DNA of 9,276 bases from Candidatus Aminicenantes bacterium UBA647 (GTDB lineage Bacteria; Acidobacteriota; Aminicenantia; UBA2199), in assembly GCA_002299555.1 (NCBI GenBank), contig DBOL01000083.1, positions 1 through 9,276 of the forward strand, read 5' to 3'. Under the pieces are notes generated by a model, which saw only the letters and a program-made list of their open reading frames with translations, was not told where the DNA came from and did not search any database. Shown here piece by piece: positions 1 through 6,566 of this stretch (position 1 is its first letter; each line of letters opens with the position of its first letter). A program made the translations under genes and the position numbers.

Positions 1-1827
1 TAATTGATAAGGGAGGGTGTCCAGGTCTCCTTTAAGATATTTGCTCATGTCTGATCCATTTATGAGGAACAGTCCAATATTTGAGGTCAACAGGAGGTTT
101 TCATTTTTAGAAACAAAGATATTATAGATTGTATCAGTAAATACAGGGGCCTTATCTGATATCAGGATTATTTTTCCCCTATGGATCCTGTTTATACCTC
201 CCCCTGTGCCAAGCCATATATTCCCGTTTTTATCTCCGGTAATCGAAAATATGAAATCGTTTGAAAGTCCGGAATCAGAGTTATAGTTAGTGAATTTCCC
301 GTTTGTCAGGCGATCAACGCCTCCTCCATAGGTTCCGATCCAGAGATGTCCTTCCATATCTTCGTATATGGAGTGTACAAAATTATTTGAAAGTCCGTTT
401 TTTGTAGAATATGTCTCTGATTTTCCATCAGAAAAATGGACTACACCCCCTCCGGAAGTACCAACCCAGACAGATCCGGAGTTTCCTCTATATAAGACAT
501 TTATGATGTCATTAGGGAGTCCGTTATTGGTGTTTATGACAGATTTGACTTTTTGAGTGGATCTTTCCAGAATGTTGATCCCGATGCTGGTGCCTACCCA
601 TATTTCTCCTTTGAAATCTTCAGTAATTGAATAAATGAAATTACTGTTCAGACCCTGAGCAGAAGTCAATATCCTTATCAGTCCGTCACTAGTTGACTTA
701 ATATAATTGAGTCCATGCCCGTCAGTTCCAATCCATATTCCTCCTGAACTATCTTCAAAAATGCAGGTTACATTATTTTCACTAAGTCCATCTAATACCG
801 AAATAGAATTGAATTTCCCGTCCATGAGACGAAAAAGGCCATAAGTGTTGGTTCCTATCCATAAACTTCCTTCATGGTCTTCAAAGAGAGATTTTACGAT
901 TATTTTTGACAATATACTATCATTGTTCCACTTTGAGATCTTCCCTTCGGTCAATCTGTTCAGTCCGTGAGCAGTTCCTATCCAAATATTGTTATCACTA
1001 TCCTCAAATAGAGAAAATATAGTTTTTCCTGAGAGGAGTGAGTTGTTCTCGTACAAAATAAATTCGTTGTCAGCAAAGTATGCAAGTCCCCTCCCGTTTG
1101 TACCTGCCCAGAGTCTCCCTTTGTGGTCAACAATGAATGCCCTGATGGAAATATCAGTTTGAGTTCTCCTTATAGAATAAGAAATGATTTTATTTCCGGA
1201 TATAGAATAGATGCCGCTTTTATAAGTCCCAACCCATATTCTCCCGTCAGGTGTCTCGGCCAATGCCAGTATGATCTTTTTGCTGAATTTCCCTCCCGGA
1301 TCAAAGATGGAAAGATTGCCATTTTTGTCTATTCGTGAAAGGCCTTTAAAAGTTCCTACCCAAATAATACCCCGGGAATCCTCAAAAAGGGAGAGTATAA
1401 AGTTATCTTCAAGGCCGTCCTTTTTGAGAAGACAATCTATTTTTTCGTTTTTTATTCTGTTAAGTCCTCCTCCCCGTGAGCCGGAATAAATGTTTCCGTC
1501 ACTATCTTCGAGAAGAGAAGTAATTCTGTTATTTCTGATGTTCTTACTATTAGATGAATTAAATATTGTAAAGTTAACCCCGTCAAATCTTGCGATCCCT
1601 CTTTCAGTCCCGAACCACAGGTATTTATTCCTGGCCTGAATAATAGATATCACAGAGTTTTGAGGAAGTCCGTCATCCACATCCCAATGTGATACAGGGT
1701 ATGTGTACACTTTTTTCGCAGGGTCAAGCGAAAAGATATTAAATGATGCGAATATAAATAAAATTATAAAAAATAGTTGCGATTTATGGGGGACTCTTTT
1801 ATGTCTCGGAAAGAAAAAGGTCTTCAT
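1..1827 (-). CDS. Exported two-component-regulator propeller protein, partial (C-terminus missing)
   Basis: The minus-strand frame from ATG at 1827 stays open for 609 codons to the window edge, so only the N-terminal part is present. Residues 1-17 are basic and 18-33 hydrophobic, giving a signal peptide or anchor; the rest should lie outside the cytoplasm. About 13 repeats of roughly 42 residues follow, each with a core like FEDS-G-IWIGT-GGLNRL. The repeat tryptophans are at residues 71, 156, 198, 240, 282, 323, 365, 410, 454, 496 and 538. Degenerate copies lie near 114 (IYSGS) and 578. This is the Reg_prop beta-propeller signature. Family members usually carry two seven-bladed propellers, a Y_Y_Y domain, a membrane helix and a histidine kinase, GGDEF or other output domain. 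I infer that the last blade and output domain lie beyond base 1. No Shine-Dalgarno precedes the ATG, and the frame is open a further 32 codons upstream, so the start is uncertain. The family call is firm; ligand and output are unknown. Confidence 0.9.
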   Translation of the reverse strand, partial: MKTFFFPRHKRVPHKSQLFFIILFIFASFNIFSLDPAKKVYTYPVSHWDVDDGLPQNSVISIIQARNKYLWFGTERGIARFDGVNFTIFNSSNSKNIRNNRITSLLEDSDGNIYSGSRGGGLNRIKNEKIDCLLKKDGLEDNFILSLFEDSRGIIWVGTFKGLSRIDKNGNLSIFDPGGKFSKKIILALAETPDGRIWVGTYKSGIYSISGNKIISYSIRRTQTDISIRAFIVDHKGRLWAGTNGRGLAYFADNEFILYENNSLLSGKTIFSLFEDSDNNIWIGTAHGLNRLTEGKISKWNNDSILSKIIVKSLFEDHEGSLWIGTNTYGLFRLMDGKFNSISVLDGLSENNVTCIFEDSSGGIWIGTDGHGLNYIKSTSDGLIRILTSAQGLNSNFIYSITEDFKGEIWVGTSIGINILERSTQKVKSVINTNNGLPNDIINVLYRGNSGSVWVGTSGGGVVHFSDGKSETYSTKNGLSNNFVHSIYEDMEGHLWIGTYGGGVDRLTNGKFTNYNSDSGLSNDFIFSITGDKNGNIWLGTGGGINRIHRGKIILISDKAPVFTDTIYNIFVSKNENLLLTSNIGLFLINGSDMSKYLKGDLDTLPYQL

Positions 1828-1916
1828 CTGTAAATAATAAAAAAGAAAAAATAAAATTGCAATTAAAATTAAATAATTCAAAATCAAAAAGAGTGCAATA
1901 GGCAGATATATAAATA
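1828..1916. other. A+T-rich gap before the propeller gene
   Basis: These 89 bases separate the O-antigen ligase stop from the propeller ATG. They are strongly A+T-rich, with T-runs on the minus strand. I see no hairpin terminator, no convincing -35/-10 pair and no Shine-Dalgarno. The propeller gene may therefore be read through from the trm112-like/ligase transcript. The propeller's reading frame runs open across the gap and would encode a very hydrophobic segment with two possible TTG starts. Confidence 0.5.
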
Positions 1917-3101
1917 CTAATTCTCAACCTGATAAATTCTGAAATAGGGGAGAGAGATGAAAAATAATAAGAGGAATTTCAACTCTGTGTCACCAAAATT
2001 ATATTCGAACATTCCGGCAGTTAGAAATGAAATGAGCATAAACAATACGGCTGAAGAGACTCTTTTCTCCATCTCTGAGCCGGTTTTGATCTTCCGGGCC
2101 AATCCAATGAAAACTGAGATAAAAAATACAATAAATGAGATAAGTGTGAAAATTCCTCTTTCAGCAGCTATTTGAAAAAAATTGTTATGGAGATGAGGAT
2201 TGTTCTTAGTCGCATTTTTATGTCGGTAATCAGGATAAACTTTTTTGACGTTATCGGAACCTACACCACTCAAAGGATGGTCTTTTACGATCTGCAATGT
2301 TGTATAGGCCATATGCAGTCGATCCATATTTGTCACATTATTAATATCAAAAATTGAGAAAACCCTGGATTTTATCGATCCCGGAAGGAGAAAAAACAAT
2401 ATTGAAAGGATCAATGCGACCCCTATTATTAATTTTGGTTGCTTCCTGAAATAATAGAGAAAAAAAATACTTATCGAGATGAATATCCCTATCCATGTAG
2501 ATCTTGTCAAAGAGAGCAAAATTGATGTCAGAATCGGTATCAATAAAATAAAATTCAGTATTTTCAATGTCCTCTTCTTTTCATATGCGTTGAACACAGC
2601 AAAGAAAACAAAAACCATCATCAAAAGTCCTGAATATGTCATCCAATGTGAACTGAATCCTTTAAGGCGGTGGGAGAGAGAGATACCTTCTCTGGCCGAA
2701 ATTATTATCCCGATAAGTGATGAGACAATTGCTGAATAAAAAATTGTATAAACAGCTATCCTGAACATTGAGACTCTTTTTATCGCAAGGATGAATACAG
2801 GGATCAGAAGATATACAAATAGTTCCTTATTGTCTTTAATGCTTGCAACTCTATCTATTGAGAAAATTGTGGAAACAAATGTCAGGATAGAAAATGCTAT
2901 AAGATACTTAAAGTAGGGCGGAAGTATTAATTTTTCATCATTACTGAAAAATGAAATTGAACTGGAAATAAGCAGGAAAGGAAAAACCATATAGCATAGT
3001 GCTATTGAAAAGTTGATCGAGAATAGAAATATCAATGTGAGTATAAAAGATATTTTTTCAGGAATTCTATCGGAGGTTTCCAGGCCGGTTTCAATTTTCA
3101 T
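1917..3101 (-). CDS. O-antigen ligase family (Wzy_C/WaaL-like) membrane protein
   Basis: This 394-residue polytopic membrane protein has about ten to twelve hydrophobic segments, including residues 17-52, 67-81, 95-106, 113-134, 155-170, 181-196, 204-217, 223-240, 317-333 and 349-363. It fits the Wzy_C family, which transfers polymerised, lipid-linked glycan to an acceptor or polymerises repeat units at the periplasmic face. Visible family marks are SLTRSTW (residues 197-203, with Arg200), DRLHM (260-264), a large non-membrane loop with DHPLSGVGSDN (274-284), and PHLHNNFFQIAAERG (302-316), the histidine/asparagine segment that holds the catalytic-type His in WaaL proteins. FEYNFGD (365-371) follows near the C-terminus. 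The start ATG overlaps the stop of the upstream zinc-ribbon gene (ATGA), which implies translational coupling. WaaL ligase, Wzy polymerase and protein O-oligosaccharyltransferase cannot be told apart here. Confidence 0.85.
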   Translation of the reverse strand: MKIETGLETSDRIPEKISFILTLIFLFSINFSIALCYMVFPFLLISSSISFFSNDEKLILPPYFKYLIAFSILTFVSTIFSIDRVASIKDNKELFVYLLIPVFILAIKRVSMFRIAVYTIFYSAIVSSLIGIIISAREGISLSHRLKGFSSHWMTYSGLLMMVFVFFAVFNAYEKKRTLKILNFILLIPILTSILLSLTRSTWIGIFISISIFFLYYFRKQPKLIIGVALILSILFFLLPGSIKSRVFSIFDINNVTNMDRLHMAYTTLQIVKDHPLSGVGSDNVKKVYPDYRHKNATKNNPHLHNNFFQIAAERGIFTLISFIVFFISVFIGLARKIKTGSEMEKRVSSAVLFMLISFLTAGMFEYNFGDTELKFLLLFFISLPYFRIYQVEN

Positions 3102-3310
3102 TTGTCGGTTTTGTTTTTCCCCGAAATGACTTCAGATTCCAGCATAACCGGTATCCCGTCACGGATAGGGTAAATTCTTTTGCATTCAGAACATTTAAGT
3201 CCTGATCCATCTTTACCCAATGGCCAGATTTCTACTGAAGTTTTACATATCGGGCAGGCAAGAATCTTGAGCATACGGTCAGAAACCGGTTTTTTAAAAC
3301 CATCAGACAT
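3098..3310 (-). CDS. Trm112/YcaR (UPF0434)-like zinc-ribbon protein
   Basis: This 70-residue protein carries CPIC (residues 19-22) and CSEC (40-43), four cysteines that would bind one zinc. YPIRDGIPVML (47-57) follows and is the recognisable tail of the Trm112p-like/UPF0434 family. In eukaryotes and archaea Trm112 activates methyltransferases. Bacterial YcaR-type members are poorly characterised; in E. coli ycaR lies between lpxK and kdsB, both lipopolysaccharide genes. Here the gene overlaps an O-antigen-ligase-type gene by 4 bases, which keeps the envelope-glycan association. The start is well supported: a GGAGG lies at 3318-3322, seven bases before the ATG. A 12-residue extension precedes the usual M-LKILACP beginning. 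The family is clear; the specific role is not. Confidence 0.88.
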   Translation of the reverse strand: MSDGFKKPVSDRMLKILACPICKTSVEIWPLGKDGSGLKCSECKRIYPIRDGIPVMLESEVISGKNKTDK

Positions 3311-3317
3311 ATCAGCG

Positions 3318-3322
3318 CCTCC
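3318..3322 (-). promoter_or_regulatory. Shine-Dalgarno of the Trm112-like gene
   Basis: A perfect GGAGG on the minus strand sits seven bases before the ATG at 3310. It favours that start over the internal methionine at codon 13, although the latter matches the usual family N-terminus. Confidence 0.75.
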
Positions 3323-3340
3323 GGAAATATATTAACACAA

Positions 3341-3369
3341 ATTCTCTCACTTTATCCGGTGACTGTCAA
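3341..3369 (-). promoter_or_regulatory. Candidate sigma70 promoter for the trm112-like/O-antigen ligase unit
   Basis: A perfect -35 TTGACA (minus strand, 3369-3364) is followed after exactly 17 bases by GAGAAT (3346-3341), a 4-of-6 match to the -10 box. It lies between the upstream terminator and the Trm112-like start, where a new promoter is expected. The leader would be about 25 bases and includes the GGAGG. The -10 is imperfect, so the exact start of transcription is uncertain. An 8-base palindrome, CAGGCCTG, lies at 3381-3388 just upstream of the -35 box. Confidence 0.5.
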
Positions 3370-3395
3370 TCAGTTTACTACAGGCCTGATCTGTT

Positions 3396-3432
3396 AAAAA
3401 AGGCAGGAGCCCCCCGTTTAGCGGGGGGCCTG
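3396..3432 (-). terminator. Rho-independent terminator after the FmdB-like gene
   Basis: A perfect 8-bp stem, GCCCCCCG (3409-3416) with CGGGGGGC (3422-3429), encloses a 5-base loop. It can be extended by CAG/CTG (3404-3406 with 3430-3432) across a small bulge. On the minus strand the hairpin is followed by CC and six T's (3401-3396). It sits about 60 bases after the FmdB-like stop and before the promoter of the next unit, so it ends the upstream operon. The plus strand also shows a weaker T-tract, TTTTGTTT, at 3433-3440, so it could work in both directions. Confidence 0.85.
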
Positions 3433-3491
3433 TTTTGTTTAGGTGGGAGATATGTATTTATATTAAGGGGGGAGAGATGGAAAGGCATTTT

Positions 3492-3773
3492 TTAAGCAAC
3501 ATTCTTTTGTTTCACTTTATCTTTTTTCTTACTATCTTTTACGGATTCTTTTACAGAAGATTCGGAATCCTTGAATTTATCTTTATCTTCAGTCGTCTTC
3601 TTGTAATCAGTTACATACCATCCGCTTCCCTTGAATTGAAAGGAAGAAGCAGAGATTAATTTTTCAACATTTCCGCCACAGTGGATACACTCTTTTACCG
3701 GATCGGAATTTATCTTTTGCAGGACATCAAAAACTTGTCCGCATTCATCACACCTATACTCATAAAGTGGCAA
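3492..3773 (-). CDS. FmdB-family zinc-ribbon protein
   Basis: Counting from the preferred start, the 93-residue product begins M-PLYEYRC, the canonical FmdB opening. It carries CDEC (residues 8-11) and CIHC (29-32), two CxxC knuckles that would form one zinc ribbon. SFQFKGSGWYVTDY (44-57), typical of the family, follows. From about residue 58 on the protein is a low-complexity tail rich in Lys, Asp, Ser and Glu. The family is named from a putative regulator of a formamidase operon, but its molecular role is not established. I chose TTG at 3773 because AGGTGA (3784-3779) lies five bases before it and the product then matches the family N-terminus. GTG at 3782 would add three residues but sits inside that Shine-Dalgarno. 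It is the last gene before the terminator at 3396-3432, and it may also have its own promoter. Confidence 0.85.
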   Translation of the reverse strand: MPLYEYRCDECGQVFDVLQKINSDPVKECIHCGGNVEKLISASSFQFKGSGWYVTDYKKTTEDKDKFKDSESSVKESVKDSKKKDKVKQKNVA

Positions 3774-3778
3774 TTTTT

Positions 3779-3784
3779 TCACCT
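3779..3784 (-). promoter_or_regulatory. Shine-Dalgarno that selects the TTG start of the FmdB-like gene
   Basis: AGGTGA on the minus strand matches the anti-Shine-Dalgarno complement and stands five bases before TTG at 3773. It overlaps the competing GTG (3782-3780), which itself lacks an upstream ribosome-binding sequence. Confidence 0.6.
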
Positions 3785-3806
3785 TTTTGTCTTACTCACT
3801 TTCAAA

Positions 3807-3833
3807 ATTATCATATAAAAAATCAGTTGTCAA
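3807..3833 (-). promoter_or_regulatory. Candidate promoter for the FmdB-like gene
   Basis: TTGACA (3833-3828, minus strand) and GATAAT (3812-3807, 5 of 6 to consensus) lie in the gap between the acylphosphatase stop and the FmdB-like start. The spacer is 15 bases, shorter than the ideal 17; using the overlapping TTGTTG as the -35 box would give 18. The gene can probably be transcribed alone as well as from the ior unit. Confidence 0.45.
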
Positions 3834-3845
3834 CAATTTTTTTTT

Positions 3846-4115
3846 TTAATACAAAATTTTGAACATTTCGTGTTTTATATTTTTTTTAACATCATATTTT
3901 TCGATTTTCTCTACAACAGAACTGCCCGGATTTTTTCTTAGAAAACTTTCAAACTTTGAGAGTGTTTTTATATCAGAACTTGCATATATTTCAACACTTC
4001 CATCCGTCAGATTTTTCACAGATCCTGTTATCCCCAGCCTCTTTGCTTCAACACTGGTATGGTACCTGAATGCAACTCCCTGTACTCTTCCTTCTACACG
4101 GTAATAAAGAGTCAT
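3846..4115 (-). CDS. acyP: Acylphosphatase
   Basis: This 89-residue protein matches the usual size of acylphosphatase, a small cytoplasmic alpha/beta enzyme that hydrolyses acyl phosphates to a carboxylate and phosphate. Both signature motifs are present. GRVQGVAFRYH (residues 9-19) contains the phosphate-binding loop and the catalytic Arg17. GSVKNLTDGSVEI (31-43) contains Asn35, which positions the water. Position 15 is Ala where Gly is commoner, a frequent variant. The gene starts 26 bases after the iorB stop and is probably cotranscribed with iorAB. No Shine-Dalgarno is visible before the ATG, which suggests weak or coupled translation. The stop codon is followed at once by a run of A's on the minus strand. 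Family assignment is very secure. The substrate is not indicated, though proximity to an acyl-CoA-forming enzyme is suggestive. Confidence 0.95.
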   Translation of the reverse strand: MTLYYRVEGRVQGVAFRYHTSVEAKRLGITGSVKNLTDGSVEIYASSDIKTLSKFESFLRKNPGSSVVEKIEKYDVKKNIKHEMFKILY

Positions 4116-4141
4116 TGAAGTGTTACAAGCAGTGATTGGTC

Positions 4142-4714
4142 TCAGGTTTTAAAACAATACCCTTTTTCAAAAGCTGTGAGATTGAGGTCTATAGACTTTG
4201 GCGGAACTTTTCTCTTTATAACATTTATCCATATCTCTTTATCTATATCCATCTTGGATGCGAGTACACCAACAAGAAGAACATTTGTGGTTCGGATGTT
4301 TCCTAATTCGGTTGCAATATCCGTTGCAGGGATCAGGGTGAGGTCAGAGGAGTACTTCCTCAGATTATCTTCAACATCTTCAGGATACTCAACAGCACCC
4401 GACGCAACCGGGAGAGGTTCCCATACAAAATCATTAACGATCATTGCACCGCCATCTTTCAGGAAATTTATGTTCCTCAATCCCTCCAGTTTTTCAAATG
4501 CAATGATGTAATCAGTGTTTTTTATTGCCGGCAGGGGAGAGAAAACCTCATCACCGTATTTGATGGTTGCAATTACATCACCGCCTCTCTGGCTCATTCC
4601 GTGAACTTCACTTTTCTTCACAGAATAACCTGCATCAAGAAGTACATCAGATAAAAGGTCACTAGCGGTAAGAACACCCTGCCCGCCGACCCCTGCTATG
4701 ATTATGGTATTCAT
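4142..4714 (-). CDS. iorB: Indolepyruvate:ferredoxin oxidoreductase, beta subunit
   Basis: This 190-residue protein is the gamma-type (catalytic/CoA-handling) subunit of the 2-oxoacid:ferredoxin oxidoreductase superfamily, of the usual IorB length. The N-terminal glycine-rich motif AGVGGQGVLTAS (residues 7-18) and SEVHGMSQRGGDV (35-47) are diagnostic. With IorA it oxidatively decarboxylates aryl pyruvates from tryptophan, tyrosine and phenylalanine to aryl-acetyl-CoA, CO2 and reduced ferredoxin, in the cytoplasm under anoxic conditions. The ATG overlaps the iorA stop by one base (TAATG), so translation is coupled and gives the 1:1 subunit ratio. An AAAGGGGG sequence lies six bases upstream, inside the end of iorA. 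Nothing suggests damage to the gene. Confidence 0.95.
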   Translation of the reverse strand: MNTIIIAGVGGQGVLTASDLLSDVLLDAGYSVKKSEVHGMSQRGGDVIATIKYGDEVFSPLPAIKNTDYIIAFEKLEGLRNINFLKDGGAMIVNDFVWEPLPVASGAVEYPEDVEDNLRKYSSDLTLIPATDIATELGNIRTTNVLLVGVLASKMDIDKEIWINVIKRKVPPKSIDLNLTAFEKGYCFKT

Positions 4715-6519
4715 TATTTTCCCCCTTTAAAAAAATCAACGAGGCTTGTATCTTTAATATGCATCCCATCCTCGTCTGAGTGGTGCATTGCATCATGTGG
4801 GCAAACCTGGATACATACAGAGCACCCGGTACAGAGACTCGAAACAATGAAAGCCTTATCATCCTTTGATGTGATTGCAGGGCAACCCAGTTTAAGGCAT
4901 AGGTTACATTTGATACATTTCTCGGGATCAACAATGGTAGGTGACCAATTCGGTTTTTTGAAGAGGAGAGCACATACCCTTTTTACAACTATCACAGATA
5001 ATTTTTCTCTTTTTAATTCCTCACGAAGGAGAGCCCTTATCCCCTTCACATCATATCCGTCTATCTCAAATGAATGTTCTATTCCCAGTCCATCTTTTAC
5101 AAGTTTAAGTATGTCAACGACAGGTGCATCATCACCCATCAGGGTTTTGCCTGTCCCGGGGTTGTCCTGATGTCCTGTCATGGCAGTAATGGAATTATCA
5201 AGAATAATTACTGTTCCTTTACTACCGTTATAAATAAGATCAAGAAGTCCGGTTATACCTGAATGGAAAAAAGTTGAATCCCCGATCACAGCTGCCTGCT
5301 TTAATTTTTTACCGGCTTTTTCCATTGATTTTTCCATTCCAAGCATTGCTGTAATTGAAGCGCCCATATCGATCGTTGTATCCATTGCATTCAGAGGTGG
5401 CAGCCCTCCCAATGTGTAACATCCGATATCTCCTGTAACGGTGACCTTCTGAAGATTAAGGTTATGGAATGTTGCTGTATGCGGGCATCCCGGGCATAAA
5501 GAGGGAGGCCTCTTCGGAATTGAGTTTATATCAAATTCAGGAGTAAGATCTTTTTTCCCTAAGGTTTCCAGTATTACATCTTCTGTCATCTCACCCGTCA
5601 ATGGGAAAAAATCTTTTCCGATTATTTCCTTGTCAGGAGTGATCAGTCTTGCAAAATTCTCCATTATTGGATCGTTCTCTTCAAGGACATATATTTTGTC
5701 CACTTTTTCAGCGAACTTTTTATATAATTCCTCGGGAAAGGGGTAGGGCATGGCCACTTTCAGGAACCAGTCATCTTTAAAAACCTCTCTCCCGTTCTGA
5801 AAAGCAATACCCGATGCGATAATCCCTATCCTGGTTTTGCCTTCAACGATATAATTATATTTGAATGTATCGCTGAACTCTTTTATTTTCTTCTGTCTCT
5901 CTTCTACAATTATATGTTTTTTTCGTGCAATAACAGGCAGTAACATCGTCTTTTGAAAATCTTTCTCATAGTGGATCTCCGGAGGGGTTTCTCTTTCGCC
6001 GGTTTCCACCGCGGAGCGGGAATGGGAAACTCTTGTGCTTGATCTCAGCATTACAGGAGTGTTGAACTTTTCACTGATCTTGATTCCCTCTACAACAAAA
6101 TCTTTGGCTTCCTGAGAGTCGGAGGGTTCAAGTACCGGTATTTTTGCTGCGATCGCATAGTTCCTGTTGTCCTGTTCATTTTGAGAAGAGTGCATTCCGG
6201 GGTCATCTGCAGATACAATAATAAATCCACCTTCAGCGCCAAGATAACTTGAGGAGAATAGTGGATCTGCTGCAACGTTAAGTCCAACGTGTTTCATTGC
6301 CACTAATACTCTTGCCCCGGTGAATGTTGCACCCATTGCCTCCTCAAATGCTGTCTTCTCATTTGATCCCCATTGACAATGGATATCTTCTTTATACCTT
6401 ACTACATTTTCCAGTATCTCTGTGCTGGGTGTTCCCGGATATGCTGATGCGAAAGTGATTCCTGCTTCATAAGCACCTCTCGCAATGGCTTCGTTTCCAG
6501 ATAATAATTCTCGCTTCAT
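4714..6519 (-). CDS. iorA: Indolepyruvate:ferredoxin oxidoreductase, alpha subunit
   Basis: This full-length 601-residue IorA has domains in the expected order. The N-terminal pyrimidine-binding domain includes SAYPGTPSTE (25-34). A transketolase-C-like middle region (about 230-320) follows. The thiamine-diphosphate domain has LCPGCPHTATF (341-351), GDIGCYTLGG (363-372) and the Mg-binding motif GDSTFFHSG (413-421) ending near DN (441-442). TAMTGHQDNPGTG (445-457) is the usual indolepyruvate-type segment. The C-terminal ferredoxin domain has two cluster motifs: an atypical CxxCxxCxxxxC (Cys535, 538, 541, 546) and a regular CxxCxxCxxxC (563, 566, 569, 573). It converts aryl pyruvates and CoA to aryl-acetyl-CoA, passing electrons to ferredoxin. 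AGGAG (6525-6529) stands five bases before the ATG. Its own promoter overlaps the end of the preceding glycosyltransferase gene. The identification is secure. Confidence 0.97.
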   Translation of the reverse strand: MKRELLSGNEAIARGAYEAGITFASAYPGTPSTEILENVVRYKEDIHCQWGSNEKTAFEEAMGATFTGARVLVAMKHVGLNVAADPLFSSSYLGAEGGFIIVSADDPGMHSSQNEQDNRNYAIAAKIPVLEPSDSQEAKDFVVEGIKISEKFNTPVMLRSSTRVSHSRSAVETGERETPPEIHYEKDFQKTMLLPVIARKKHIIVEERQKKIKEFSDTFKYNYIVEGKTRIGIIASGIAFQNGREVFKDDWFLKVAMPYPFPEELYKKFAEKVDKIYVLEENDPIMENFARLITPDKEIIGKDFFPLTGEMTEDVILETLGKKDLTPEFDINSIPKRPPSLCPGCPHTATFHNLNLQKVTVTGDIGCYTLGGLPPLNAMDTTIDMGASITAMLGMEKSMEKAGKKLKQAAVIGDSTFFHSGITGLLDLIYNGSKGTVIILDNSITAMTGHQDNPGTGKTLMGDDAPVVDILKLVKDGLGIEHSFEIDGYDVKGIRALLREELKREKLSVIVVKRVCALLFKKPNWSPTIVDPEKCIKCNLCLKLGCPAITSKDDKAFIVSSLCTGCSVCIQVCPHDAMHHSDEDGMHIKDTSLVDFFKGGK

Positions 6520-6538
6520 TTTCTCTCCTGAAGTATTG

Positions 6539-6566
6539 ATTTTATTTTTTTCAAAGGTTTTGTCAA
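6539..6566 (-). promoter_or_regulatory. Promoter of iorAB
   Basis: A perfect TTGACA (6566-6561, minus strand) is followed after 16 bases by TAAAAT (6544-6539, 5 of 6 to consensus). The -35 box includes the TGA stop codon of the glycosyltransferase gene. Transcription would begin near 6532, leaving a leader of only about a dozen bases that contains the AGGAG of iorA. This would let iorAB be expressed independently of the upstream sugar genes. Confidence 0.6.

Noticed and set aside
368..1489. Plus-strand open frames of 62 to 72 codons
   Set aside because: All are antisense to the propeller gene, whose minus-strand frame is unbroken and shows regular repeats.
3380..3394. Short inverted repeat around CAGGCCTG as an operator
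   Set aside because: The perfect arms are only four bases on each side of the axis, and there is no second copy or known regulator nearby, so it is noted only as context for the promoter.
3477..3659. Plus-strand open frame of 60 codons preceded by a purine-rich GGGGGGAGAG, encoding a hydrophobic small protein
   Set aside because: It is the complement of the Lys/Asp/Ser-rich tail of the FmdB-like gene, whose codons read backwards give Phe, Ile, Leu and Ser. The purine run directly abuts the ATG, and no plus-strand promoter or family resemblance is seen.
3837..3847. Run of eleven T's as a possible terminator after the acylphosphatase gene
   Set aside because: The run is on the plus strand, so in the acylphosphatase transcript it is a run of A's. 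No adequate hairpin precedes it on either strand.
4176..4511. Plus-strand open frame of 111 codons
   Set aside because: It is antisense to iorB, which is unambiguously coding on the minus strand.
4662..4973. Minus-strand open frame of 103 codons overlapping the end of iorA and the start of iorB
   Set aside because: It lies in another frame of the conserved ferredoxin-like domain of iorA and shares only shadow sequence with both real genes.
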